Below, piece by piece: positions 11,572 to 24,329 of a stretch of DNA of 64,000 nucleotides. This DNA is from Rutpela maculata (Eukaryota > Arthropoda > Insecta > Coleoptera > Cerambycidae). Position 1 is the first letter of the stretch. The number at the start of each line of letters is the position of its first letter. A model generated the notes under the pieces. It did not search any database. It worked only from the letters and a program-made list of their open reading frames with translations, and was not told the DNA's origin. The stretch spans positions 17,481,179 through 17,545,178 of the forward strand of contig OW386286.2 in the NCBI GenBank assembly GCA_936432065.2, read 5' to 3'. Made by a program: the position numbers and the translations under genes.

Positions 11572-13013
11572 AAGCAATGAATACCCAAAATGGGATTGCA
11601 GAGAACGTAGAGGAGGGGAGAGTTTTCCTCTTTAGGAATGTGTTGAGGGTAGTTAGGAGGTAAACATACTAAAAGTCCCCGCCCACAGCCCCACCGCTTC
11701 AGGGGGGAAGGAGGGTGGAAACGTTCCTTTTTTCGATTCTTCGCTTATAACTGGGAAACGGTGCGTCGTACGGAAAAACGTAATCTATGCAAAATTAAAC
11801 ATAATTAAATTTCCTACAAGACTGTCTATGTTCATTTTCTTCCTGTGTTATAATTTATAAGATATTCGCCAGCCAAAATAGATAATAAATAAATAAATTA
11901 GGTAACTTGAATATTTCTATCAAAACGGTTTACCGTGGTCTCCTAATAAATCACAGTCACAAAACAATCTTTATTTTACAACACTCGACGTATTTGCTAA
12001 TGTAATATTTTATCGAAATCTATATATTTCCTTAAATATACAGTGTGACTCACTCAGAATGAAGACACCCTTATAACTTTTTTATTTTGTTTCCGATTTG
12101 AATAAAATTTTACTCAACTATAGAACAAATTATAGGATCTACCTTTGACCAGAAAAACATTCGCTGCTATAAAGGCAAAGCCACCTGCGGTACCAAAATA
12201 TGCGGAAAAAATAAAAACCTTTTGAATGTTAAAAATTCTAAAAAATGCATGAGACCGGCGCCACAAACCAAAATTTGATTTGCTTATTGATGGGGTATTT
12301 CTCATACATAAGCTCATCTGGCAAAGGAGTGTCCGCAATTTGTGGTGGATACGTGAAATTCGTCAAGACCCACTGATATGATTTTTAATTTTTTTCAGCA
12401 TATTTTGGTACCGCAGGTGGCTTTGCCTTTGTAGCAGGCGATTGTTTTTCTGGTCATGAGTAGATCCTAATTTATTCTATACCTGAGTAAAATTTGATTC
12501 AAATCGGAAACAAAATAAAAAAGTTATAAGGGTGTTATCATTTTAAGTGAGTCACACTGTATATTTAAGGAAATGTATAGATCTCGACAAAATATTACGT
12601 TAGTAAATACGTCGAGTGTTGTAAAATAATTATTGCTTTGTGACTGATTTATTAGGAGACCACGCTTTGATAGAAATATCCAACGTACCTAATTTATTTA
12701 TTTATTATCTATTTTGGCTGGTGAATATCTCGTAAACTATAACACATAGGAAGAAAATGAATATAGATATTCTTATAGGAAATTTAATTATGTTTAATTT
12801 TACTTAGATTGCCTTTTTATGTACAACGCATCGTTTCCGAGTTACAAGCGATAAATCGAAAAAAGGTACCTTTCCACCCCCTTCCCCCCTGAAGCGGCGG
12901 GACTAGGGGCGGGGACTTTTAGTTTGTTTACCTCCTAACTACCCCCAACACGTTCCTGAAGAGGAAAACTCTCCCCTCCTCCATATTCTCTACAACTCTT
13001 TCGTTGACTGGAT
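11566..13013. mobile_element. 1.4-kb palindromic non-coding element
   Basis: Arms of ~650 bp read as imperfect reverse complements. Matching landmarks from the outside in are: GAGGAGGGGAGAGTTTTCCTC against GAGGAAAACTCTCCCCTCCT; the CCGCTTCAGGGGGGAAGG block against CCTTCCCCCCTGAAGCGG; CGACGTATTT near 11,988 against 12,605; and GGTACCGCAGGTGG near 12,180 and 12,410. The centre is near 12,300. No transposase is encoded. A transcript across it would form a long hairpin. Class unknown. Confidence 0.75.
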
Positions 13014-13848
13014 TATATTTCAAATTCAGTTTTATGTTAAAGGTAACATATTTCAAATTGATAAATAATCAAAACTAATATTATATGCAAGAGAAAGTCA
13101 AATTTATTAGAACATTGTGAATTTTATTGTTTATTATATTTACATGTCATTTTGTGGTGTATTAAAAATAGGTGTCGAAGTCCAAACAATTTAAATTTAC
13201 AAGTAGATGTTATGTGAATAAGTACTGTGATTATATTAGTTTGAATCGCTATTTAGATTGCTGAAGTTAGAAAGTGCTCTTTTAATAGCAAAATTTTACA
13301 TTTTTACAGAAAATCACAATTATCTTTCTTGTTTTATTATTTAATTTTGATTTCTAAAAACTGTAAGTGCTTTTTTATTTTCATCCCAAAAATTAATAAC
13401 CATATCTGAAATTTTAAAATATTTGGTCTTACCATAGAAATAGTTGTCTTCGTAATGGTGGAAGTGGGGAAGTAACTCAGGACTGAAGTTTTCTTTTGCC
13501 TAAATTCTTTATTACGGTGTCCAAAAAAAAGACTTTGTGTTTGTAAATTCAAATTTTATAGGACATTTTTTTTTGAAAAACCCCCAAATTGTGGATTGTT
13601 CTGTTCCATTGCATCTTACATTAAAAGTAGCTCTAATAGAAAAAAAAACATAAAATTTTGCATAAACTGAAAAAAATCCGGATCCCAAAATACTTTTCAT
13701 CAAAAATCCCAATTTTTTTGACAATCTCATTTTTTTACTCAAAAAAATTCAATTTTTGCCCAAAAAACGTACTTTTTATATTTCCTAAAACTCCAATGCC
13801 TTTGAACATTATTCATAAAAGTGGTCTAAAGGTGAGTTAACGAAGGTA
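13014..13848. other. AT-rich, homopolymer-rich sequence without a gene
   Basis: Overlapping short frames on both strands (13,337-13,840) are built from A and T runs and show no domain, so I do not call them. No repeats are evident. Confidence 0.45.
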
Positions 13849-14045
13849 CTGTAATCACCGCGGATCTTGGCGAGCGGCAGGAACTGCAGGGGAACGTAGT
13901 CGGCCTATCGGAGAACTGCATGTCCAGTTCCTATAATATTTCGATTTTGTGCAACACCAATCATGATAACGGTGCATGCGTTGGGCCTATACCACTCTCT
14001 ACATAGAGATTCCCCTTTACTCGCCACGATCCGTGGCGATTACAG
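13849..14045. mobile_element. ~200-bp MITE-like inverted repeat, end CTGTAATC
   Basis: CTGTAATCACCGCGGATC at the left end pairs with GATCCGTGGCGATTACAG at the right, and the pairing continues inward (TGGCGAG, then AGGGGAA). Flanking bases show no clear target-site duplication. Confidence 0.55.
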
Positions 14046-16766
14046 GACACTCTATTTCCTATAATTCCAAAAAAGAAACAATCCTCTAACTCTAATAGAA
14101 TAACCAAACTATGAGTTCTCAAAGTAGACCATGTTGGACCGTTTTTCGACTCTGTTCACAGTTTTTTAAAAATAGCTCTTTTTTTGTTTTTGGCTTTGGG
14201 TCGTAAACCATATGCAGCCATTCGCAAATGTATTAATGTGTCTGATCTCAACAAAATGATATTTAATAAGACTATTAAATATTAAAATTATTTACCTGTA
14301 AGAAATAGAAAAGAGAAAAAAAAAACAGCCTAAAAAAATTTTTAAGTGCTCCAAAGTAAATATATGTTAAACAAAAATGGCAGAGGATGAAATTTTTCGT
14401 AAAACAGTAAATATATTATATTATCTAGTTGAGTATAGTTTCCAAACTACATAATAGGCTTTTCACCTATTTATTATATTTTTTTAAAAAGCGTTTAGAT
14501 AGAACAGTTGGAAATAATATACAAGAACTCATTTATTTATATACTTAAAAATTAATCTCATAATTTCTCTTAAAAAATTAAAAAACTTTAGCCAAATTCT
14601 TTTCAGCTGCCCAGCTTTACCAAGTGCAGTTGTTTAGGGCAGTGGAGATGGCAAAATATGACAATTTGACGTCACAAGAAGTTTTAAATTCAAAATTATC
14701 TAGTTATCTGCCCAAAATGCAGTTAACTAATATACAGGTTCGGAAAGTGTTCATTTAGCTATGGCAATAAGAGCAAGCGAGAGCGAAGCAACTAGGCTAT
14801 TCTTTTTTATCGTATAACGTACATCGTGCCACCTGCTTTCCCCACCACATATGCGTGGGCAGCTCTGTCTGCGGAATTTGCGGATTGATGTACATGATTC
14901 TCTTGATGGGGCGTGTTACTCTTTGCCCCTCTGCTAGAGTACTGGTAGACGCCTTTATTGTGGGCGGTCGGTTAAGTCATTGAGACTAGTGCAATACCAA
15001 AACCAACACTTTCCTAATCTATATGATGATTTAATGCGATACTTAACTGTTTATTTGGTGAAAAAGAGCAATCGTTTATGAATATAGTATTGTAACTGCA
15101 GAGCAGGTTACGCTAGGGAAGATAGGGCAGGTAACTTGGGTGAAGCATTACGTCACTAGGGCAGTAGAAAGAATGACTGCGCTGATGACCTGAGCAATGG
15201 GGCACCTGAAAAAAATTTGACTATAAATTCAGTTTAAATGTTAAGTTGTGTGATGTCACAAGAGAATATCCGGCGCAAAAGTATTAAAATAGGAACATGA
15301 AGTTAAGTAAAATGGCCAGCCAATCTTTTAGGAAAACTTTTCTGCTGTCATTTTAATTCAATACACCAGTCTGAAGTTAGCATGAACAGATGAATCTATG
15401 AGCCTTCCACATCGTGTAGTGTATTACGATAGTATGATCACAGAATAAGGGACTAAAAATTTAAAATATATTTAATCATAGTTCTTACTTTAAGTTACTT
15501 TTATCAATAGATATTTATCTTCTGCCTCCATCAAGAAATTGTCAATTTGGGCTCTGGTCAAAAACCACACCACACTTCTTAGTGTTTTATATCCAACATT
15601 CTTCTTCTTTACGAAATTACTTTGAATTTGGCAATATCTACGTTCTTTTTTAATACAACAGTTGCTTTTAACATTGAATATTGACTCTCCAGAGGGTAGA
15701 TGGAGCTAAAGTGTTCGATTTTTCAGATATGTAAGCCAAAATAACATCTTCAGTAATTGTCTTGACCCTTTTTTAGCTGCTAGCTTAAGCCGCAGCAGCA
15801 GCTTCAAAAATATCATCTGGCATGTTTTCTATATCGCTTTCTGCTTTCTATAATTTTGGCTTAAAACCACTTTTACCTGAAAATCGTATAATAAATGATG
15901 ACAGAACTAAGTGTTGTTCCTTAGTTCGTATGATAGCCTTCAAATGTAAGTTTCTCCATGCATACGATTTTTTTTATTATTCAGTTGTCAAAAAAACTCG
16001 ACACTTTCTGGACCAGAATGCAACTACTTTCCGGACTAGTCTGGATAAATACTACCTTCGGAACAAAACAAAGTCCCAAAAAATTGATGTTTTCGGGACG
16101 GTTGCCGAAAAATATGATTTTCGAGCTAAGAATATGTAAAAGTGGGTGTTATTTGAAAAAATTTTGGAAAGCAGTCAATTTAAAAGCATTTCTGCTGCAG
16201 TTAAAATGTTAGTTGGAATTGCCGCAGCAATTGCAGTTTGTGATAATTTGTGATTTATAAACTCTTGCTGTTTTCTGTTGCGGAATGTTTCACACATCCG
16301 CTCATATAGTCGATGCACTTACAGAGTTATTTTTTAAAAACCGCAATCCTGCGAACAGACTGGAAAAATGTTTGAAAATGCTTTACTTTGAAAGGTCATA
16401 TACAAACTATTGGGATTACAGGGTGGTTTTTTGTATAGAAAATCAAGTGTAGTTTACTCGATTAACTTTGAACCACTTTTACATATGATCATGAGGAATA
16501 ACGATATATCAAGAAATTCGAAAGGTATGATTTTAGGACCAAGGGATTTATTGGATGGGTGCATTTTAGAAACTGTATTGTTTGTTTTAGGCAGAATTTT
16601 ACCAGATTTTTTTTCTCCACTTTTAACGTAGGACGAACTGGAACCAAAAGTCTATGATTTTGTGATTTCTTGTACCATTTTCAAAAAAAAAAAATTGTCA
16701 GTTTCCGTCAGAATCTTTTTTTGAAGTGAAAGGTTTTAGGCAAAAAAATTCCAGTTCTTAGTAATT
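14046..16766. other. no gene recognised; one weak inverted pair
   Basis: Frames of up to 105 codons at 15,822-16,212 overlap one another and show no family signature. A possible decayed MITE runs from about 14,736 (CAGGTTCGGAAAGTGTT) to 15,024 (AACACTTTCCTAATCT). Otherwise I see nothing that explains this stretch. Confidence 0.4.
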
Positions 16767-17514
16767 CAGAGGTGGATCCAGGTAACATTGGGGGGGGATA
16801 GAATTTTTTATGCTTCTCTTCTACCCATGTGATATATGTGCACTAGGGTGGTCCAAAAATGACTTAACTTTTTATAGAGTGTCTCAATCCCCCCCACTTT
16901 GTTTCCAAATCCGAAAAAGTAAGTACGTATTTTTTTTTTTTCAAAATTTAGATTTTAAATGGTGCTTATGGACACATGAAGTTTCCCATTTAAATTGCAT
17001 GGGAAGAAATCACTTTTTGGGATTTTTTGATTAACTATTCAGGGTTAGGGAAAATCTTGCTTTAAACTTATAGGACTATCCAACGAAGGATTTGATGTAT
17101 ATACATATGGGTTTATCACCCCTAACACACCTCCATGTGCCCCCAAATCTACCTGAAGAATTTACATTTTTTGATTTGAGGGTAGATTTTGGGGCACCGT
17201 GGAGGTGTGTTAAAGGCGACAAACCCGTATGTATATACATCAAATTCTTCGTTGGATAGTCCTCTCCAAGTTTAATGCAAGATTTTACCTAACCCTGGAC
17301 AATTATTCAAAAAATCCCTCATGCAACTTAAATGGGAAACTTCATGTCTCCATAGGCACCATTTAAAATCAAAATTTTGAAAAACAAAAAAATACGTACT
17401 TACTTTTTTCGGATTTGGAAACAAATTGGGAATTGAGACCTTCTATAAAAAATTAAGTCATTTTTTGACCACCCTAATGTGCACTGTTAGAATCCAACTC
17501 TGGATCCACGCCTG
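16767..17514. mobile_element. older CAGNGGYGGATCC MITE, host of a nested insertion
   Basis: The left end CAGAGGTGGATCCAGG and the right end CTGGATCCACGCCTG are decayed versions of the termini at 2,027. The flanks TAGTAATT (16,759-16,766) and GAGTTATT (17,515-17,522) agree at 6 of 8 positions, consistent with an old 8-bp duplication. Most of its length is a later insertion, 16,844-17,476. Confidence 0.6.
16844..17476. mobile_element. palindromic hAT-type MITE, TIR TAGGGTGGTCC
   Basis: A 633-bp element is an almost complete palindrome. It starts TAGGGTGGTCC, ends in a CCACCCTA terminus, and is flanked by perfect 8-bp duplications ATGTGCAC (16,836-16,843 and 17,477-17,484). It is non-coding. 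The terminus matches that of the coding element at 28,314-31,405 (TAGGGTGGCCC), its likely source of transposase. Confidence 0.88.
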
Positions 17515-18666
17515 GAGTTATTTCTCCACAAAAGTACCTGATGATGGGATATCAGCTTTTACGAAAAAATGAGGTGGGACAGCCTTTGATAATATAAACC
17601 TAAAACAATGGTGAAAGTTGAGAAGTAGGTACCTATATTTTGAAAAACAAATGAATTCCATTTTAAACTACTTAATCACAATAGGTAATAAATATTTTAG
17701 AATAGGTATTGAAACAATATCTTTCCAATTTATCCAATACTAAAGGTAGTAATTTTAATAGCAGGCAAGATACCTATGAAATACAAAATATCAGTATTAA
17801 TTTTGTGCCCAGTCCTTAAGATAGTATTAAGTATGAAAGAATAGAAGATTAAAAAAGTAGTGAGTAGTTTTAAAACGATTTTAACTTAACCAAACACTAA
17901 CTGAAGAAATATTTTTTATGAAGAAACGAAATATTTGGTGCAGGGAATTTGTGGACGTTTTAACGGGGAGTCCCATCTTTTCACCGGATTACATAATAAG
18001 AAATGTTTTTAAGTTATTTTCATTTTATACAGTGTGTTTATATGAACTGTTTGCTCAGTTCTTATTTTAGGATAGGCATATCAAAGGTAGGAGTAGCGAA
18101 GAAGGATTGTGGCGGTAAAAATTTATTATTAAAGTAGTTTTGTTTCAAAACAGAAATATTGATACAAATAGTGTAATATTGTTGATAAACATTTATACAA
18201 TAAACAATAATTAGAATATGTTTCTACCAGTTATTTTAAAAAACATTTTTTTAATAATTTTTTTTTAAATCTGATTATTATTTCAACTCTCCAATTCTTT
18301 TTTATTTTAACTTGTTCCTTTGATCGTTTTCTTGACGAATAAAAAAAGCCTAATTTATCGCCAGCGCTATCAAGATATCCTTTCTTCTATTTAATTTAAG
18401 ATGACAGGCCTTAGTTTCTCTCTGAGAGTTGACATATTATTTTGTCTGATATGGGAAACATATTCTAAAGTCACAATGATTTCTTATCTAGAGATTTCAC
18501 AGCAGGAAAAATAGTAGTAATGATATAAAGACATTAGTTTTTTCCTTCTAAAATCATTTATCAGCATCTCTGATTTTGTATTTTCTTCATGGTATTTTTT
18601 TCATAATATCCATTTTATTCTGAATGAATGTTTCTATATATCCTTCAGCTACAATTTGAAAGGACC
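17515..18666. other. no gene recognised
   Basis: AT-rich, with no convincing coding frame, terminal repeats or tandem arrays. Confidence 0.45.
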
Positions 18667-19865
18667 CGATGAAAATGGTGTTTTGGTGAAATCGGCTGAA
18701 ACTTTGCTATTTTGTTGTTAAAGTCATGCTGATCAAAAGTTATCATCATATCGAGACTATCCTATGGACAGTTTTTGAGATACGGTTTGTCAATTTGCGT
18801 CATTTTAGACATTCAAGAATTTTTTACTCTTAACTATTAACTTTAGCAAAAAATGCAAGGATCGAAATATTTTTGTTCAAGTTCAATAAAGCTCGAGAAT
18901 TTTTTTTGAATGTTTTATCAACTTTTAGGTTAAGTAAAATATGTATATGTCATATTTCGGCATGCTTCCGTGGAATTGGCTGAAACTTTGCTATTTTGCA
19001 GTTAAAGCCATGCTGATCAAAAATTCCTATTGCACTGAGTCGATCCTATCGATGGTTTTCGCACCAGGAGCGCTTGAAAGTCCTAACGAGGGAACTGGTA
19101 ATCTATGTCCGTGTTTATGAATGGCTTCCAGCATGTTTGTCTACGTGCGTGCATGTGTGTGCATGTATGTGCCAGTATATACAGGGTCTTCCGGAAATAT
19201 CAATGACAAATTTCTGGTACAGATTTTATATGCAAAAATATGTCCGCTGCGGCCTTTTTTAAATGGCACCCAAAAACTGATTATTACTTTATATATCAGA
19301 AACCTTTTGATTTACAGATACGCGACTTTATACGCACATTGACAATAATACAAGCTTATTTTTACATTAATAACATTACATCTTTGTGCAAGTACACAAA
19401 CCCCCTTTAAGCCATTCATAAACATGTACATAGATTAGTCATTACCTCATTGTTAGAACCTTCAAGCACTCCTGGAGGGAAAACCACTCAAAGGATCGAC
19501 TCAGTGCAATAGGAATTTTTCATCAGCGTGACTTTAACTACAAAATAGCAAAGTTTTAGACAGTTCCACCAAAGCACGCCGAAATATGACATATTTATAT
19601 TTTACTTAACCTAAAAGTTGATAAAAAATTCTTGAGCTTTATTGGACTTGAACAAAAATATTTCAACCCTTACAATTTTTTGCTAAAGGTTTAAGAGTAA
19701 AAAATTCTTGAATGTCTAAAATGACGCAAATTACCTAACTTTGACAAGCTGTATCTCAAAAACTGTCCATAGGATCGTCTCGATGTGATGAGAACTTTTG
19801 ATCAGCATGACTTTAACAAGAAAATAGCAAAGTTTCAGCCGATTTCATCAAAACACCATTTCGAT
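18667..19865. repeat. 1.2-kb palindrome with a repeated module in each arm
   Basis: The left arm starts CGATGAAAATGGTGTTTTGG and the right arm ends in its reverse complement (CCAAAACACCATTTTCATCG with a few changes). A ~60-bp module containing CTGAAACTTTGCTATTTTG and ATGCTGATCAAAA occurs twice in the left arm (about 18,700 and 18,980) and twice, inverted, in the right (about 19,525 and 19,800). The centre near 19,260 includes an ACAGGGTCTTCCGG motif. Non-coding. Confidence 0.75.
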
Positions 19866-21660
19866 CGGTTTTGTTCCGGGGTTCTTTCCAACCTCCAGGT
19901 CTGTTCTGAAATTTTCTTTACAGGTACCTGCATCAGCATATGTCAGAAATGTACAGAACTATGACGGAAACAATGCTCAATGAATTACTCCGAGTTCGGG
20001 TAGTCTCGGCCTCAGTTTAATTGGATTGTTTCCAGATGTATCAATGACTATGGGTTGAATGGTGCAATATATCTCTTGTTGTAGTACATGCAGAGTTACA
20101 TTTTTTTCATAACTCACCAACAAGCAATGTTCTGTCTACATGCATCTTCCTGTTTCCATTCCATTAATCTAAATCAATTTTTTTAATGCAATTTAGCACA
20201 TTTATCTCAGAAAGAAATGATGGTTTATCACTGTTGCCTGTGACCTTTCAAGTTGGACTGGAGTATAGTAACAGAATTGTAGATTAATATAGTAACATAC
20301 ATTTTGGAAAAAGATGGGTGATTGGTATCTGAATACAGTCTTTATCTTGGAAACGAAGATATTTTTAAAATTAAGATGATTCCTAATAAAAGAAACTTAT
20401 TATTGGGAATTATATTAAAAGTAAAAAGTGATAGTAAGCACGGATTTTATTATCAGACTTTCTAGCTGTTGTCTGTATAAAAGTATAATGTAAAATTTTC
20501 ATTTTATAAATATCATATTCCTATAACAGACTTATAAACACACTGTGATAAAACTGAAATAATAAGTAAATGCATATTTTAGGTTAATGGTGAAAAACCT
20601 TTTAAACTGTATCGTTATTTAGTTTTAGTTGTTCCCTTATTTACTTTACTATTATAATTTATAATTGTACATACCTTATAAATTACTTTTAAAATCCCCA
20701 AAAGATCCAACATTGTATGATACAGAAGTTGTTTTATTTGAGATTATTTTTGGGATTTTTAACTTTTAAACTTAACTTTACTATTAAAGAAACTCGATGG
20801 GTCCTTATAATTCCTTCTTAAAATAGGAAACGTAATATCTACTTAGATATTAATTTTAGAAGACTGTGATGAACTCGGCTCACCAAGGTGCGGTACTTTA
20901 CAAATATTAGTTGCCTTGTAGTTTTAATTAGTTAGTACATCGAAAATAATTGCTTTTAGTAAATGTTAGAATTAGAAAATCAAAAACTGTACAAACATTG
21001 GGATTAAGTTGGATTTGTTAAGAATTTTCCATCGCTCTCCCACTTATTTATTGACTAAATGCCAATAGTAAAATAAATTAATCGGGTAGATTGCATAATC
21101 CCTCAAGGAGTGTTCCTAACCTCAGATGTTAAATTTTATTGTCGATAATAAACGTGAGATTGATAGAAAATTAAAATCTTTAAGAGAGACAGTTTAAAGA
21201 AGAATATATATTTGCAGATGAGAGTTTATTCTTGCAATATAAGAAAGTTAAAGATTTGTTAAAGAACATTTTATGACCTCAATATTTAGATAGAGACAAA
21301 CTTTTAATGAACATCAAATTTCAAGTTTTGTAGAATAGTGTAACTTTAATAGTATTTCTAACTGTGATTTGAAGAGAAATGTCTATTCTATTTCTATAAA
21401 TTAATAAAACCTAATTAATTACGATTGTTGTTTTATTCATTTTATTTTAGAACCTAGAGACAAGGCCGTAGCGAAGGGGGGGGGGGGGGTATGAGGGTAC
21501 GTCACCACCCCCCCCCAGACTTGGCAAAAGTTGGCAGTTGGAGATGTTTTTTATTGAAAATATTTTTTTTAGAATTTCTCCCCCCGCTGACCATTAAAAT
21601 TTTGACTTTTTTGCCTTTGATGCCATACGTCGTCGGGGACGTAAAAAAATACTTTCTAAG
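19866..21660. other. no gene recognised
   Basis: AT-rich. The only notable spot is a poly-G run with a GGCCGTAGCGAAGG lead-in (about 21,466-21,490), typical of a degraded DNA-transposon terminus. Confidence 0.4.
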
Positions 21661-21912
21661 CAGGGACTGTAACCGAAAACCGCACCATAATTACAATTTT
21701 TTCTAACCGAAACCGAAATAAGAGATTCTGGAAAACCGAAACCAAAAACCAAATTAACGCTGCTCTGAAAACCGAAACCGTAACCAAAAACCCAAAATGG
21801 TGTACGTTAGGTTACCGTAATCGAAACCGAGCCGAAAAAAATTTCGTTTTCACTCCCTGGAAACCGGAATGTGAGATTCTGGAAAACCGAAACCGTAACC
21901 GAAAACCAAATT

Positions 21913-22561
21913 GATGAGAGAGAGAGAGAGAGTTTATTTGTGTCAGACAATTTTACATTGTATACAGACGTCAGAAATTACATAAAATTACAGAGATATA
22001 GACTTAAAAATACATAGGTATAAAAAAAAACATAAATAATGAATATACCAACAGGAAAAAGCAAGAGATACAACATTTTAAAAAGAAGTTCCAATATTAT
22101 CAATAAACTCTTGGATGCAGTGGCGGATCTAAGGTAAAAGGCTCAGGTGGCAAACGTTTTGAAGGGCCCATTTTTTCGGATGATAACCTATATAATCTAC
22201 AGTATAAGGATCCTTTTGCACAGGGGGCCCAGGTGGCATTTGCTCATTGGCCGCCCGGTTAGATCCGCCACTGCTTGGATGTTGTAAAATACATTTTCTT
22301 TTAGGAGTGTTTTCACCTTTTTTGAAAAGTGAGTGGGAGGCAGATTTTTCAATTCAATGGGTAACATATTATACAGTTTTGTGGATATATATATATATGT
22401 GAATGATTTAAGTTTTTTGTTAGTTGAAAATACGGAGGAATTACGAGGTTGTGTCCTGTTTCGTAATTCCTCCGATTTTGGTCAACAGTGAAATTTTCTT
22501 TCGCGTAGTTTAAACATTCATATATATATTGATTCGTTAATGTTGCTGCTTTAAAAACAGA
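21913..22561 (-). mobile_element. 5'-truncated LINE, ORF2 C-terminus and 3' end
   Basis: A minus-strand frame has the LINE C-terminal pattern (ECLNYAKEN, RRNYETGHN, IPPYFQLTK) and reads toward a GA microsatellite tail at 21,913-21,930. It is bounded by a 16-bp duplication AACCGAAAACCAAATT (21,897-21,912 and 22,562-22,577), which shows target-primed insertion into the ACCGAAA element. No endonuclease or RT core remains. A MITE has since inserted at 22,118-22,273. Confidence 0.75.
22118..22273. mobile_element. 156-bp hAT-type MITE, TIR CAGTGGCGGATC
   Basis: It starts CAGTGGCGGATCTAAGG, ends GATCCGCCACTG, and has perfect 8-bp duplications CTTGGATG at 22,110-22,117 and 22,274-22,281. It sits inside the LINE fragment, so it is the youngest of three nested layers. 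Confidence 0.88.
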
Positions 22562-22670
22562 AACCGAAAACCAAATTAACGCTGCTCTGAAAACCGAAAC
22601 CATAAAAATGATGTACGTCAGTTAACCATGACTGAAACCGAACCGAAATTAATTTCGGTTTCGGTCCCTG

Positions 22671-24329
22671 TTTCGGTTAGTTTTCAAAAAATCTACTTTC
22701 GTCTGCTATAAGGCATTTCTTGAGATGAAGAGTTGTTTTTTGCCCTGTACCGACTTAGACTCACTTTTCTGGCCTGACAGCCGTGCATACTACCATACGT
22801 ATTCTAAAACACGTGCAGTTTCAATTTTAAAATCTCCCACTCGCATTATTTCACTGTCGATACTTTATGCTCGAGGGATAAGTATTTTTGACTCCTCTCT
22901 ACGAAAGTGCTTTAGCATGTAGTAATGTGTCTAGGAGGTAGGTCCTACATAAAAAGCCCTTTTTGTGCAGGATTGAAGAAGAAACATTTTTTACTTATAA
23001 ATGGAAAAAATGTTTCAATAGCGGCCTTTTTGTTTTTTGTGTAGCACCCAAATGTACAATTTTTGAAGTTACTCCATCGAATGTATGTTTCTTTAAAGTC
23101 GATGAAGACACTGAGACTACTCCCATATTCGCCTCATCAATCATCCACTGGCACAGCAGTTTCGCAGTGTTTAGTGTGTTGCATGATTAATGTGCTTAGT
23201 TACACTGTCTATCATGTGCTGGATTCAATCCCCAGCTCCGACACTGGTAATATCGGTAGGTAATAGATGTGTGTGTACTTGCGTATTTTCAAAGGCATAA
23301 TCTGCTTTCAAGCAACCTTGACTTTGGATTTGGGGGTTGTTTACTATATGCAGTGTGTGTATCAAGAACTCCACAAGAGTTTGTTTTTGTACATTTGGTA
23401 ACTGCCTATATTACATTAAAAATCGCCGTAGTATATTTTTCTTGAATTTGAAGGTTGAGCATTGTCATATGTTTAAAGGTAAAATGGGAATGGGATATTT
23501 CACTTCGTCTTATAAATAAACATATCTGTTTATCTATCTATATCTATATCTTTTAATCTAATAATTCGTTCTTCAAACTTCACCACTTTTTGTTGAGGAC
23601 TCTGTAGATCTGGTATATTTTGTCTTACCAATTTGATTAAAAAATCTGTGCTATCTATGCGAACAGTACACGAAGAGATAACAGGAATATCTTAACAAGT
23701 TTGTTCTAAAAGTTCCCATAGCCCAGGAATTCTAGATTTTGACCCGGAATTAATTATTACAAAGCTGAATATTTGCAGGTTTGGTCCAGGACAACACGTA
23801 CCAAAAAGTCCCCTACTCTTCCCCGTCGGCTTCCCTGTTTTTTCCGAGCAACAAGGGCCTAAGTCGCAAAAATTGCAGAGCTAGCTATAAAGTCCAACAG
23901 AAAGGTTATTACTGGTCCAATTAGGTCGAAATGATCATAAAAGTTTAGGAGAAGCATATCCGTTCATATATCAGATGTTCAGTGCATATTTTTGTTCATA
24001 ATTTTCTATTCTAATTCTGTCAACATTTAAAAAATTTTAAAAAATTTGCGGATAAATGAAGACTCGGAGGGGAAAACGTACCCCAATAAACATTTTTCTT
24101 CATACTTTGGGCTTTCCAATGGTTTTTTACCTTCTCTGTAGCTTCACCCGTTATGGAGCTACGCCACTCTGAGTGTCGCCCGTCATGCTCCCGGTGGATC
24201 TGCCCTGGCTGCGTTGCGAATTCCTGTTTAGATATTATTGGTGTTTTATAAGATTTATTGAATTTAATTGTCAGACTCAGTAAATGATTTTATTTGGCAA
24301 GAAATTATTGATCTACTTGAACCAGTCCT
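22671..24329. other. no gene recognised
   Basis: Short overlapping frames at 22,725-23,519 lack any domain. Near 24,155 the strand carries a GGAGCTACGCCACTCTGAG terminus-like motif, reverse complement of a CAGAGTGGCGTAGC end, so a degraded DNA element may be present. Confidence 0.4.

Larger units (their letters stand above)
21661..22670. mobile_element. CAGGGAC-ended, ACCGAAA-rich element (hAT-like), interrupted
   Basis: The left end CAGGGACTGTAACCG and the right end CGGTCCCTG are inverted. The interior is a degenerate array of ACCGAAA/ACCGTAACC repeats. It was split by a LINE fragment (21,913-22,561), leaving ~250 bp and ~110 bp. I found no convincing duplication for this outer element. Confidence 0.55.

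Noticed and set aside
14736..15024. MITE with ends CAGGTTCGGAAAGTGTT
   Set aside because: Only ~16 bases pair with mismatches and no target duplication is seen, so it was not called as a feature.
15822..16212. Two overlapping frames of 105 and 84 codons as small genes
   Set aside because: No domain, no codon bias and no splice context; they overlap in different frames as expected by chance in AT-rich DNA.
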